A DNA stretch of 64,000 nucleotides from Rathayibacter sp. SW19 (GCF_030866825.1 NZ_CP133020.1:3472001-3536000); one strand, 5' to 3'; positions 1 through 8,493 are shown, counted from the stretch's first letter. Notes: generated by a model not told the origin, from the sequence alone. Made by a program: numbers and translations.

Positions 1-8
1 ACCCTACT

Positions 9-68
9 TTGTTGCAATCTGAGTTTTTGCAACCTGAGTTGTTGCAACCCGCTTTGTTGCGCTTGCAT
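9..68. repeat. 15-bp imperfect tandem array, four units
   Basis: Four consecutive 15-bp units begin at 9, 24, 39 and 54, each built around TTGTTGCAA. The first three are followed by a CTGAG or CCCGCT variant and the fourth is degenerate. No gene can be assigned to it because the window starts here. It could be the tail of a gene lying to the left, since 15 is a multiple of three. It is one of many short tandem arrays in this window. Confidence 0.6.
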
Positions 69-91
69 CGGCAGGCGCGAACTCAAACACT

Positions 92-105
92 GGTATTACT
101 ATACC
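92..105. promoter_or_regulatory. Candidate operator/promoter of the XRE gene
   Basis: The sequence GGTATTACTATACC has perfect 5-bp arms around a 4-bp centre and lies 18 bp before the XRE start codon. A TACTAT/TATCAT stretch immediately after it resembles a -10 box and sits only about 8-15 bp before the ATG at 124. There is no clear Shine-Dalgarno, so the transcript may be leaderless. Autoregulation is inferred from position and symmetry only. Confidence 0.3.
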
Positions 106-123
106 GGTACTATCATTGGTGCC

Positions 124-390
124 ATGGTTCGCGTTCCCCTCACCGCCGCCGAGATCAAGCGCGGCCAGCACCTGGGTGCCGCGCTCCGCGTGGCGCGCGG
201 AGCACGAACAATGGTCGACGTCGCATCGTCCGCCTCGATTTCCGTAGAGACATTGCGCAAGATCGAGACCGGCCGCAGCCCTTCACCAGAATTCTTCACA
301 ATCGCGCGGATCTGCTCCGCACTGGGCATCACGACGGATGAACTGCACGTCGGTCTGGGCGAGCCCGCTCCGGATGCCGCCGCCTGCTGA
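124..390 (+). CDS. XRE-family helix-turn-helix regulator
   Basis: An 88-residue protein that is essentially a single Cro/C1-type helix-turn-helix domain. Residues about 17-70 show the usual five-helix pattern, with the recognition segment around SASISVETLRKIETGR followed by the FFTIARICSALGIT helix typical of the XRE fold. There is no sensory or catalytic domain. Such small regulators usually bind a short palindrome and control their own gene and a neighbour. A short palindrome lies just upstream. The gene stands alone, followed by about 345 bp of repeats before sbcD, so its target is unknown. The start was chosen because the preceding AT-richer stretch looks like a promoter. Confidence 0.75.
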   Translation: MVRVPLTAAEIKRGQHLGAALRVARGARTMVDVASSASISVETLRKIETGRSPSPEFFTIARICSALGITTDELHVGLGEPAPDAAAC

Positions 391-506
391 ATGAAGCAGC
401 GCGCGCAGTCCCGGCGCACTCGCGTCGCACCCGCCGTGCACCGCCACGCACCCGCGGTGCACCCGCGGTGCACCGGCCGCGCTCGGTAAGTGCATCAGCG
501 TTTTTG

Positions 507-546
507 CTGTTTCAAATCCGCCTTACATAAGGCGGATTTGAAACAG
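507..546. repeat. Perfect 40-bp palindrome, copy 1 of a dispersed element
   Basis: Two 19-bp arms (CTGTTTCAAATCCGCCTTA and its exact complement) flank a 2-bp CA centre. The element can form a cruciform or a very strong RNA hairpin. A second copy lies at 8786-8825 with an identical right arm and a partly decayed left arm. In both copies a further matching tract, ACACATCGAT followed by YCCGC, begins about 9 bp after the right arm, so the repeated unit is longer than the palindrome. It is followed by no T-run and therefore does not look like a classical terminator. Confidence 0.8.
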
Positions 547-631
547 CCACGATGAACACATCGATCCCGCGCGCGACGCGCCGCGGGCATCCGTTGGTCC
601 GGCGCCCCGGCACCGGTGTCGGCGCTGGTTT

Positions 632-709
632 CGGCATGCGGTTTCGGCATGCGATGCCGGCATGCGATGTCGGCGTGCGGTGCCGACATGCAGTGTCGAC
701 ATGCGGTGT
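632..709. repeat. 13-bp tandem array, six units
   Basis: Six consecutive 13-bp units of the form CGGCATGCGGTGT start at 632, 645, 658, 671, 684 and 697. Most contain GCATGC or a one-base variant, so each unit also has a small palindrome. The array ends about 25 bp upstream of the sbcD ATG and may overlap its promoter or leader. The period is not a multiple of three, which fits a non-coding location. Confidence 0.75.
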
Positions 710-735
710 CGGCGCCACCGCATACACTCTCCACC

Positions 736-1986
736 ATGCGGATCCTGCACACCTCCGATTGGCACATCGGGCGCACCTTTCATGGGCACTCCACGCTCGG
801 CGCGCTCGGCGAAGTGCTGCGCGCACTTACCGCGATCATCGCCGAACGAAACGTCGACGTCGTCGCGATCGCCGGCGACGTGTTCGACTCCGCCGCCCCA
901 TCGGCGGACTGTTTCGAACTCCTCACGAGCACCCTCGCCGATATCCGCGCGGCCGACGCCGAGATCGTGATGACCAGCGGCAACCACGACTCGGCGACGC
1001 GGCTCGGCTTTCAGTCCGCGTTCACCACCCTCGCCGGCATCCACGTGATCACCCGCGTCGAACAGCACGACCAGCCGGTCACGATCGACGGTGTCGACTT
1101 CTTCGGCATCCCGTATCTCGAGCCGAGCCTGATCCGGCACAAGTATCCGGATGCGACGTTGCGCACCCAGGCGCAGGTCATCGCATTCGCGATGGGCGGC
1201 ATCCGATCTCGCCTTGCCGGTGAAACCGCGCCTGGCGGCTCGCCCGAGACCTCGACCGACCGCGCAAGCAAAGCGGATGCCTCCCCCAGCATCCGCAAGC
1301 GACCTTCCGTCGTGCTCACCCACTGCTTCGCTGCCGGTGTCGAGGCCAGCGACATCCTCACGGACATCGACCGGGAGATCCGTGCCGGCGGTCTCGATGT
1401 CGTGCCGCTGAGTACGTTCGACGGCCCAGACTATGTCGCGCTCGGGCACATTCATTCGCGAGCGGAGCTGGCCCGCGGCATCCGTTATTCGGGGGCGCCG
1501 TTGCACTATTCGTTCAGCGAGGCGGGCAAACCACGCGGAGTCTGGCTCGTGGATCTTGACACCAGCGCGGGCGGGCACGCTCACGACGAGTCCGCACTTC
1601 ACAACGTCGAGTGGGTTGAGTTGCCCGTGCCGCGCCCGCTGGTCGTGCTCACCGGAACACTCGACAAGCTGCTGACGGATGCGGCGTATGAGGGGTTCGA
1701 AGGCCACTGGGTGTCGGCGATCCTCACCGACACGACCCGGCCGATCGACGCGATGCGCAAACTGCAGGCGCGCTTTCCGCACTGCGCCACGATCGACCAC
1801 AAGCCTGCGACCGTCGCGGAGGTGTCGACTGCGAGCTACGCGGAACGCATCAAGGCACGAAGCGACACCGAGATCATCACCGGGTTCCTCGAGCACGTGC
1901 GTAACGGCGACGGGCCAAGTGAGACAGAGGCTGAACTCATTGCCGACGTGCTCAGCGAGCACCGGGCAGCGCAGGCCGTCGCATGA
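736..1986 (+). CDS. sbcD: Exonuclease SbcCD subunit D
   Basis: A 416-residue Mre11/SbcD-family metallophosphoesterase, the nuclease subunit of SbcCD. The complex cleaves hairpins, cruciforms and blocked DNA ends. All five phosphoesterase motifs are visible: SDWHIG (D8, H10), GDVFD (D48), SGNHD (N83-H84-D85), a THC motif near residue 205 and GHIH near 243. Together they form the dimanganese site. The start was chosen at the MRILHTSDWH motif because homologues begin exactly there; further upstream is the 13-bp array. The stop overlaps the sbcC start by 4 bp (ATGA), so the two subunits are translationally coupled. A Ser/Thr/Ala-rich loop near residues 160-185 is longer than in the E. coli protein. 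Confidence 0.95.
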   Translation: MRILHTSDWHIGRTFHGHSTLGALGEVLRALTAIIAERNVDVVAIAGDVFDSAAPSADCFELLTSTLADIRAADAEIVMTSGNHDSATRLGFQSAFTTLAGIHVITRVEQHDQPVTIDGVDFFGIPYLEPSLIRHKYPDATLRTQAQVIAFAMGGIRSRLAGETAPGGSPETSTDRASKADASPSIRKRPSVVLTHCFAAGVEASDILTDIDREIRAGGLDVVPLSTFDGPDYVALGHIHSRAELARGIRYSGAPLHYSFSEAGKPRGVWLVDLDTSAGGHAHDESALHNVEWVELPVPRPLVVLTGTLDKLLTDAAYEGFEGHWVSAILTDTTRPIDAMRKLQARFPHCATIDHKPATVAEVSTASYAERIKARSDTEIITGFLEHVRNGDGPSETEAELIADVLSEHRAAQAVA

Positions 1987-4931
1987 GGATCAACCGTGTC
2001 ACGATCACAGGTTTCGGCCCGTACAAAGACGAGCAGACCGTCGACTTCGACGCATATGCCGACGACGGCATCTTTCTGATCGGCGGCAAAACGGGAGCAG
2101 GCAAGTCGAGCATCCTGGACGCGATCTGCTACGCGCTCTACAACGGGGTGCCCCGTTACGACGACACCGAGGCCCGATTGCGCAGCGACCATTGCGGGCC
2201 GGACGATCCGACGTTGGTGACCCTCGAGTTCACGGTGGGCGAACTCCGCTATCGCATTGAGCGCTCGCCAGACTACGAGCGGCCGAAGAAGCGCGGCGAG
2301 GGCACGACCACCGCGCCCGCCGAGGCGCGGCTGGCTCGCATGGAGGGCGACGGCTGGGTCGGACTTCACGACGGTCCTCGCGATGTCGCACTCGCCGTCG
2401 ACGAGTTGGTGCGCCTCAAGAAAGACCAGTTCCTGCAGGTGATCCTGCTCGCACAGAACCGGTTCCAACAGTTTCTGCTCGCCAAGAACGACCAACGCCA
2501 AACTTTGCTGCGCACACTGTTCGGCACCCGGCGCTTCAGGGACTATGAGGAGTCGCTGCTCGCCGCCAGCACCGCACTCGCCAAGGATGTCGAACTCGGG
2601 CAGCAGAAAGCGTCGCAGTATCTGACGCAGGCCGCGCCTCTGCTGGCGGTCGAAGCCACCCTCGAGTCCGTCGATGCCGGACTAGTGCTGCTGCGCGATG
2701 CGGTCTCGGATGCGGGCGTCGCGGCCTCCGAATCCGATGCTCAGTACCGCGCGGCGCAACTCGCCCATGACGAGCGCAAGACCCTGCATGACCGACAACA
2801 GCGCAGGCAACGTGCGACCAACGCGCTCGCGCAACTCGCTCAGCAGGCTGAAGCGATCGATGCAGATCGAGTCGCGCTCCGCGCGGCCGAACGCGCGGAC
2901 ACCGTCTGGCCGTTCGTGACGGCGCGCCGCGCGGCCGCATCCGAAGAGACTACTGCTCTGGCAGAGGAGACCGCCGCGCGCGATTCCTATGCCGTGTTCG
3001 GCGCTGGCGAAGCGGCGGTCTCCGCGGCCTCGTTCACCTCCGCATTCATCGCCGCCGAGGTGGACCGGCTCAGCAAACTACTCGGAAGCCTCGAAATGGC
3101 GTTGACGACGGAGACGTCGTTGCCCACCCTCCGCAAGGACGTTGACACGGCTGCCGCCGCACGCGCTGCCGCCGACGCCCGTGTCGATGGCTACCTCGTG
3201 CGGCAGGCCGCGCTGCCCGCGCTCCTCGCCGCCGTGCGGGGCACCCTCAGCGCAGCCCAGCTGCTCGCCACAACCGAGCAGTCGGCACAGACCACTCTCG
3301 GCCGGCACACCGCCGCGCGCGCTGCCGCCGCGCTGGCCGCCGCGCTTGTCGACCAGTTACGGGTCGCCGAGGAGCAGACCCTTCAGGCCGGAATTGCCCG
3401 CACCGCGTCGAGCGCGGCCCTCGACGAGTTGCGCCATCGTCGATTGCACGGTCACGCCGCGGAGCTGGCGACCCAACTGGTCGACGGCGAGCCGTGTTCG
3501 GTGTGCGGTTCGCGCGCGCATCCGCGACCGGCACACTCTGACACACCACTGATCACCGAGGCCGACATCCAGGCCGCCGAAGACGCACTGGCTGCGGCAG
3601 AGAAAACCGCGAAGGCCGCCGAGAAGTCATCGAATGCGCTCCGCGTGCAGCTCAGCGAGCAGACGGCCAAGGCCGGCGACCTCAGCGTCGACGACCTCGA
3701 CGAGCTGATTCGCGCAACCGAGCTCGAGTTGCGCGCGGCCCGCGCAGCCGCCGACGAGGCCGTGCGCGCCGCCGCGGAACTGCAGAAGCTCGAAACGGAA
3801 CAACGCGCGCTGGACGAGCAACTGGAAGCGGCGCGTGAAGTGCGGCAGGCGGCATCCGCCGAGTTGACGACCGCGCAGACGACGCTTGCGGCCGCAGAAG
3901 CCACGACGAACACGCACCGGGGTGAGTATGAGACCGTCGCCGCCCGACATGCCGCGTTGACCGAGCAATCGGATGCCGCAACCACCCTGGCGCGGGCTCT
4001 CGCCGCGTCCGCGCAGGCCCAGCAAACGCTCACCGCCGCCGCGTCCGCATGCACCGAGCAGCTGCGTGCGTCCGCGTTCGACACCGAGGATGAGGCAGAG
4101 CGGTCGCGGGCGAACGTGAGCGAGCAGGAGAAGCTGCGAGTAGGCATCCGCACGCACGACGACGCGCTGGTGGCGGCGAACGCTACGCTCGCCGAGCCCG
4201 ACCTGCAGAATCTCGCCGACGAGACGGTTGATGTCGAGACCTCGCGCGCCGCGCTGGAAGCCGCGGAATCGCAGCGTGACACCGCCCGAGCGCTGCGCGA
4301 TCAGCTGATCGCTACTGAGCAGCAGGCCACCGGCCTCGCCACGGATGCCCGGAATGCCACCGCCGCCGTGGCCGCGCTGACCGAACGCTATGAGATCGTG
4401 CGCAAGCTGGCAGCAACTTTGCACGGCGACACACCGAACACCAAACGTATGAAGCTCGAGGCATATGTTCTTGCTGCGCAGCTCGAGGAGATCGTTGCGG
4501 CCGCCAACGGGCGACTGCGGCAGATGACCGGCGGGCGCTACCTGCTGGAACATTCGGATGCGCTGAGCTTTCGCAACACACAGTCGGGGCTCGGCGTCAC
4601 GATTCTCGATCTGCATACCGGTCGGTCGCGATCGACGAACTCACTGTCCGGCGGAGAGACGTTCCTCGCGTCGCTTGCGCTGGCGCTCGGGCTGGCTGAG
4701 GTCGTCACGAGTCGCGCGGGCGGCATCACGCTGGACACGCTCTTCATCGACGAGGGCTTCGGCTCGCTCGACTCGGAAACCCTGGAGATCGCGATGGCCA
4801 CACTCGATTCCCTGCGCGCCGGCGGTCGCACGGTCGGGCTGATCTCGCACGCCGAAGCGATGAAGGAGCAGATCCCCGCGAAACTCGCGATCGAGGTGGC
4901 AGACGGCGGGTGGAGCGTCATTCGGCAATAG
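1983..4931 (+). CDS. sbcC: Exonuclease SbcCD subunit C (Rad50-like ATPase)
   Basis: A 982-residue SMC-like ATPase that partners SbcD. The N-terminal Walker A is GGKTGAGKS at residues 34-42. Long heptad-like Ala/Glu/Arg-rich coiled coils run to about 500, followed by the zinc-hook CSVC (C505-C508) that dimerises two complexes, then a returning coiled coil. The C-terminal head carries the ABC signature LSGGE at about 888-892 and a Walker B TLFIDEGFGS near 918-927, with the D-loop after it. All the key parts are present and the length is normal for actinobacteria. It begins inside the sbcD stop codon. Its stop is 20 bp from the convergent hydrolase gene, with no obvious terminator hairpin between them. 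Confidence 0.95.
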   Translation: MRINRVTITGFGPYKDEQTVDFDAYADDGIFLIGGKTGAGKSSILDAICYALYNGVPRYDDTEARLRSDHCGPDDPTLVTLEFTVGELRYRIERSPDYERPKKRGEGTTTAPAEARLARMEGDGWVGLHDGPRDVALAVDELVRLKKDQFLQVILLAQNRFQQFLLAKNDQRQTLLRTLFGTRRFRDYEESLLAASTALAKDVELGQQKASQYLTQAAPLLAVEATLESVDAGLVLLRDAVSDAGVAASESDAQYRAAQLAHDERKTLHDRQQRRQRATNALAQLAQQAEAIDADRVALRAAERADTVWPFVTARRAAASEETTALAEETAARDSYAVFGAGEAAVSAASFTSAFIAAEVDRLSKLLGSLEMALTTETSLPTLRKDVDTAAAARAAADARVDGYLVRQAALPALLAAVRGTLSAAQLLATTEQSAQTTLGRHTAARAAAALAAALVDQLRVAEEQTLQAGIARTASSAALDELRHRRLHGHAAELATQLVDGEPCSVCGSRAHPRPAHSDTPLITEADIQAAEDALAAAEKTAKAAEKSSNALRVQLSEQTAKAGDLSVDDLDELIRATELELRAARAAADEAVRAAAELQKLETEQRALDEQLEAAREVRQAASAELTTAQTTLAAAEATTNTHRGEYETVAARHAALTEQSDAATTLARALAASAQAQQTLTAAASACTEQLRASAFDTEDEAERSRANVSEQEKLRVGIRTHDDALVAANATLAEPDLQNLADETVDVETSRAALEAAESQRDTARALRDQLIATEQQATGLATDARNATAAVAALTERYEIVRKLAATLHGDTPNTKRMKLEAYVLAAQLEEIVAAANGRLRQMTGGRYLLEHSDALSFRNTQSGLGVTILDLHTGRSRSTNSLSGGETFLASLALALGLAEVVTSRAGGITLDTLFIDEGFGSLDSETLEIAMATLDSLRAGGRTVGLISHAEAMKEQIPAKLAIEVADGGWSVIRQ

Positions 4932-4951
4932 CGGGTTACGCCGCCGTCAGC

Positions 4952-6253
4952 TCACTCCTCGGCCGTGGCCGGAAGCACCGCTGTGCCAAGCTTTGTGCGA
5001 TACAACTGCGAGATCAAGGAGCCCGCTATCGCCTTGGCCGTGGGCTGCCCGTCGGGTGAGAGGGCGAGGTTGGTCCAGACGACGAACGTCACACCGTGCG
5101 CGGGGTCTGTGGCGACGAAAGTGTTGAAACCGGGGAGTTCGCCTTCGTGAAAGTACACTCGGTTCGACCCGAACCGGATCTGCTCGATTCCCAGACCATA
5201 CTGCGGGCCATTTGCCGTGTTCGACGGATCTATCGGATTCAGGTCGTTGAGCCAGGCCTGGTGCAGAGTGCCGCCCAGAAGTTTGCTGCTCCCGAGCACG
5301 TGCGCCCACGTCATCAGGTCCTTCGCCGAAGAAATGACGCCGCCCGCGGCCCACGACCAAGACGGGCTCTGCACGGTCACATTGTTGGGCTTGAGCGTGC
5401 CTGTCGCGGCAGCGGCCTGCTGGTCCGCCGACAGCGGCGGGCGGTGATTGATCGGGAAGATGCCGTCCTGGTAGCCCTGAACCTGCGGACTCGGCAGCGC
5501 CGTCGTGGCTGCGCTCGGCAACTCGGTTTCGCTCATGCCCAATGGGCCGAACAACCGATCGTGGAAGATGTCTGCCAACGGTTTGCCATCCAACTTCTCC
5601 GCAACCATCCCCAGCAGTGTCGTGTTCGTGTTCGAGTAGTCGAATGCGGTCGCCGGTGCGGATACGGCGGGATAGCCGATGCCGAAATCGACCAGCTGCT
5701 GGGGCGTCCACACGTGAGTCATGTCCTGATCGAAGACGGACGCAAAACCGTCGGTGTCCAAATAGTTCTGCAGCCCACTGCGCATCTGCAGCAGGTCGGC
5801 GATCGTGATGTTTGCACCGTTCGGCACACCCGGAATGAACTGATCGATCGGGTCGGTCAGTGCCAGCTTCTTGTCGCGCACCAGTTGCAGGATCACGGCC
5901 GCGGTCATCGTCTTGGTGACTGATCCGATTCGGAAAACATTGGATGCCTTCGGCGTCACCTTTGCACCGAGCTCGGTCGTACCATAGGCGGCCGATACCG
6001 TGCCGTCCGGCGTGGTGACCACGGCGAATGCCCCCGGCACGAGATTCTGCTTTGCCGATGTCGCCAGCACCGAAGCCAGAGCCGCGTGCGAAAGCGGATT
6101 CAACTCGTTCGTCGAGGTTGCCGTGCTGGAGGCAGCGGGCGAAGAGCCCGCACCCGCACTGCAACCCGAGAACGCCACGACAGCGGCGATCGCGATACTC
6201 GTCGCGCGGAGGGCGCGCCGAGATTTTGCCGATAGGGATTGCGTTTGAGCCAT
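4952..6253 (-). CDS. Secreted serine hydrolase, beta-lactamase/DD-peptidase fold
   Basis: A 433-residue lipoprotein-type serine hydrolase of the class C beta-lactamase/D-Ala-D-Ala carboxypeptidase family. A basic N-terminus and hydrophobic stretch end in a lipobox with Cys31 (VAFSGCS), so the mature protein is probably lipid-anchored outside the membrane. The three active-site motifs are visible: SVTK at 111-114 (nucleophile Ser111, Lys114), YSN at 206-208 and a HEG triad at 369-371 in the place of the usual KTG/HxG. The family includes peptidoglycan DD-peptidases, esterases and true beta-lactamases. The HxG variant is more typical of peptidases/esterases, and the substrate cannot be read from the sequence. 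It is convergent with sbcC. Confidence 0.88.
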   Translation of the reverse strand: MAQTQSLSAKSRRALRATSIAIAAVVAFSGCSAGAGSSPAASSTATSTNELNPLSHAALASVLATSAKQNLVPGAFAVVTTPDGTVSAAYGTTELGAKVTPKASNVFRIGSVTKTMTAAVILQLVRDKKLALTDPIDQFIPGVPNGANITIADLLQMRSGLQNYLDTDGFASVFDQDMTHVWTPQQLVDFGIGYPAVSAPATAFDYSNTNTTLLGMVAEKLDGKPLADIFHDRLFGPLGMSETELPSAATTALPSPQVQGYQDGIFPINHRPPLSADQQAAAATGTLKPNNVTVQSPSWSWAAGGVISSAKDLMTWAHVLGSSKLLGGTLHQAWLNDLNPIDPSNTANGPQYGLGIEQIRFGSNRVYFHEGELPGFNTFVATDPAHGVTFVVWTNLALSPDGQPTAKAIAGSLISQLYRTKLGTAVLPATAEE

Positions 6254-6388
6254 GACAGTCTTTCTCGTACTGCCGCTGCCCGCACTTCTCCACGGTCACG
6301 GCCACGCCGTCCGGCGTTGCTACGGTACCATCGACCCCGCCCCCGACCTGTTGATGCCTTAGGTTAGGAGCCGAAGAGGAGGTGCGTC

Positions 6389-6775
6389 ATGGCTCTTCAG
6401 GCGCCGCACACCGCGCCCGCGCCCGATGCCGAGCATGCTGCGAAATTGAGGAATGCGCTGTCGCGAGTCGCGGCATCCGCTGATGCGTTGACGCTTCAGG
6501 TGGGCAATGCAAACGTCGAGCTGCCGGCATCCGTTCGCGATGCGATCGTTGACGTGCTGCAACGCTTCGCGGCGGGCGACAGCGTCGTGATCGGCTCAGT
6601 CGAGGCATTGCTGACCACGTCGCAGGCCGCCGACATGATCGGCATTTCGCACACGTATCTCTTGCGGCTCGCCGACGCAGGCAAGCTGCCGGTGCAGTAT
6701 CGCGGAACCCATCGCCGCTTCGCGGTGGCGGATGTCGTGGCCTACCTGGAGTCCGCGTCTCACGCGCGATCGTGA
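6389..6775 (+). CDS. Excisionase-type HTH protein, likely orphan antitoxin
   Basis: A 128-residue protein with a helical N-terminus (1-65) and a C-terminal MerR/excisionase-type winged helix (about 73-122) reading LLTTSQAADMIGISHTYLLR ... YRGTHRRFAVADVVAYLES. In actinobacteria this architecture is usually the antitoxin of a module whose toxin is a PIN-domain protein encoded directly downstream. Here no such toxin follows. The next sequence is an opposite-strand glyoxalase remnant, and the stop of this gene lies inside that remnant. The start follows an AGGAGG-like stretch at about 6374-6381. It may be a solitary antitoxin or a stand-alone DNA-binding protein. Confidence 0.7.
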   Translation: MALQAPHTAPAPDAEHAAKLRNALSRVAASADALTLQVGNANVELPASVRDAIVDVLQRFAAGDSVVIGSVEALLTTSQAADMIGISHTYLLRLADAGKLPVQYRGTHRRFAVADVVAYLESASHARS

Positions 6776-6820
6776 AGCGTGATCTGATAACCATCCGGGT
6801 CGGCGAAGGTGCTATCTGGC
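6760..6820 (-). pseudogene. C-terminal remnant of a glyoxalase (VOC) protein
   Basis: About 19 codons on the minus strand read STFADPDGYQITLHDRA and then stop. This is the characteristic last strand of vicinal-oxygen-chelate proteins (FxDPDGNxIEL type). It has no start and no upstream body, because the sigma-factor reading frame ends immediately before it. VOC genes are common neighbours of DGPF/ECF42 loci, so this probably marks a lost third gene. It overlaps the end of the excisionase-type gene on the other strand by 16 bp. Confidence 0.55.
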
Positions 6821-8158
6821 GGTGAGGTGCGCCTGCAGGAAAGCACGCTCCGTTTCATTGTCGGTAAGCACCAGCGCCTCCTGATAAGCGATGCGTGCGT
6901 AGTCTGCGCGGCCGAGTCGCGACAGAAAGTCGGCGCGCGCCGCCGCAAGATACGGATAGCGGGCCAGCTGCGGGTCTGCGCCGAGCTCGTCAAGCCCGGC
7001 GAGCCCAGCCTCAAACCCTCGCGCGAACCCGAGTGCGATGGCCCGATTCAACTTCACGACCGGGGACGTCCAGATGTCCATGAGCACGTCATACAGCCCG
7101 AGGATCTCACCCCAGTCGGTCTCATTCCAGGACGCAGCCTCGTCGTGCACCGCCGCGATCGCCGCCATCAGCGCGAACCTGCTCGGCCGACCGCCCGGCC
7201 GCCGCACGCGGAGCGCCTCGCGCACCAGCGCGATGCCCTCGTCGATCGCGGCGCGATCCCAGACGGAGCGGTCCTGATCGGCTAACAGCACAAGCTCGCG
7301 ATGCTCGTCAAGCCGCGCGTTGCGGCGCGCGTCCGTCAGCAGAACGAGAGCGAGAAGCCCGGCAACGTCGCGGTCCTCGGGGAGAAGGGTACGCAGCATC
7401 CGGGCCAGTTCGTGGCCGCGCTCGGCCAGGTCGCGGCGCATCAGATTCTCGCCGGACGGCGAGGTATGCCCCGTCGTGTAAATGAGATAGACAACGCTCA
7501 ACACGCCGTCGATGCGCTCCGGCAATTCGGATGCGGGCGGCTCGCGATACGGAATGTGCGCCCCCTGAATCTTCTTCTTCGCCCGTGTGATACGCGCCGC
7601 CATCGTGGGCTCCGGCACGAGGAAGGCGCGCGCGACATCCGCCGTCGAGAGTCCACAGAGCAGGCGCAGCGTCAACGCCACTTGCGCGTCGAGCGCCAGC
7701 GCAGGGTGACAGCAGGTGAAGATCAGACGCAAACGATCGTCACGGATGCCATCGATCGCGTCGTCATCGTTGCCCGGCATGCCGGGCGAGGCGTCGTCAG
7801 GCTCAACGAGCTTGGGCAGCGCACGCTGCGCAGTTGCCGCGCGACGGCGGATGTCCAACGCGCGTCGCCGCGCAGCCACCGTCAACCATGCACCAGGACG
7901 ATCCGGGATGCCGCGGACGCCCCAGGTTTCAAGCGCACTCGCATAGGCATCTTGCACGGCTTCTTCTGCGGTGTCCACGTCGCCGGCAATGTGCACGGTC
8001 GCCGCCAGTACAAAGGCCCACTCGCTTCGGTGGGCCTCCGCGACCGCTGCGGCGACCTCCGACGTGGCAGCAGCCCTAGCGGCAGCTGTAGCCGCAGCTG
8101 TAGCCGGCCGCGCGCTGACCGCACGCGGGCCGACGCGCGTGCGGCCGGCGTCCGACAT
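6812..8158 (-). CDS. ECF42-type RNA polymerase sigma factor with C-terminal extension
   Basis: A 448-residue sigma-70 family protein. After an Ala-rich N-terminus of about 35 residues, region 2 spans about 40-110 (AEEAVQDAYASALETWG) and region 4 spans about 150-210 (DARQVALTLRLLCGLST-like helix, then MAARITRAKKKIQ). A long helical, TPR-like C-terminal extension of about 200 residues follows. That extension, together with a DGPF-protein gene immediately upstream, defines ECF group 42, which has no anti-sigma factor. The ATG overlaps the stop of the DGPF gene (ATGA). The target promoter is probably the one found upstream of the pair. The physiological signal for this group is not established. 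Confidence 0.88.
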   Translation of the reverse strand: MSDAGRTRVGPRAVSARPATAAATAAARAAATSEVAAAVAEAHRSEWAFVLAATVHIAGDVDTAEEAVQDAYASALETWGVRGIPDRPGAWLTVAARRRALDIRRRAATAQRALPKLVEPDDASPGMPGNDDDAIDGIRDDRLRLIFTCCHPALALDAQVALTLRLLCGLSTADVARAFLVPEPTMAARITRAKKKIQGAHIPYREPPASELPERIDGVLSVVYLIYTTGHTSPSGENLMRRDLAERGHELARMLRTLLPEDRDVAGLLALVLLTDARRNARLDEHRELVLLADQDRSVWDRAAIDEGIALVREALRVRRPGGRPSRFALMAAIAAVHDEAASWNETDWGEILGLYDVLMDIWTSPVVKLNRAIALGFARGFEAGLAGLDELGADPQLARYPYLAAARADFLSRLGRADYARIAYQEALVLTDNETERAFLQAHLTAR

Positions 8159-8493
8159 CAGCCGGCGATCCGAACTGGACGCACTTCCACGCCGGTGGTT
8201 CCCGGGACTTCCTTTGCGATCCGCAGAGCTTCATCGAGATCGGCTGCCTCGACGACGAAATACCCGCCGACGGCCTCCTTGGACTCGCCGAACGGACCGT
8301 CGGTCACGGAGAACCCGCCCGATCCGTCCGGGCGGATCGATGTCGCCATGGACGCCGGCTCCAGAGCGATGCCACCGCGCAGCGCCGCCTGGTTGCGTGC
8401 CATGAATTCCTGGTAGCCGGCGCTCACAACATCCGTACCGGCGACCTCCACCATGTTGTCGTCCTCGAAAATCAGGATCAAATACTGAGACAT
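8158..8493 (-). CDS. YCII-related DGPF-domain protein
   Basis: A 111-residue YCII-fold protein with the eponymous DGPF motif at 65-68 (VTDGPFGESKEAVGGYFVVE). It is the genetic partner of ECF42 sigma factors. The start at MSQYLIL was chosen because AAGGGAG lies about 8 bp upstream. A longer frame reaches 8622, but it would run through the predicted promoter. The stop overlaps the sigma-factor start, so the two are made from one transcript. The enzymatic role of DGPF proteins is unknown. They are expected to be the main target of the sigma factor. Confidence 0.88.
   Translation of the reverse strand: MSQYLILIFEDDNMVEVAGTDVVSAGYQEFMARNQAALRGGIALEPASMATSIRPDGSGGFSVTDGPFGESKEAVGGYFVVEAADLDEALRIAKEVPGTTGVEVRPVRIAG

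Larger units (their letters stand above)
391..735. other. Intergenic repeat-rich stretch before sbcD
   Basis: These 345 bp hold no convincing gene. They contain a short GCACCCGCGGT direct repeat (about 448-470), the perfect 40-bp palindrome at 507-546, and a 13-bp tandem array at 632-709 that ends about 25 bp before the sbcD start codon. Open frames here on either strand are low-complexity by-products of the repeats. Confidence 0.7.

Noticed and set aside
507..546. Intrinsic terminator for the XRE gene.
   Set aside because: The hairpin is strong but no T-run follows, and a second copy lies far from any gene end.
523..1962. Long minus-strand open frame opposite sbcD (479 codons).
   Set aside because: Antisense to a gene with all catalytic motifs. 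Its composition is Arg/Asp-rich as expected for a shadow frame in GC-rich DNA.
5096..5923. Plus-strand frame of 275 codons opposite the serine hydrolase.
   Set aside because: Antisense shadow. The minus-strand gene has SVTK, YSN and HEG motifs plus a lipobox.
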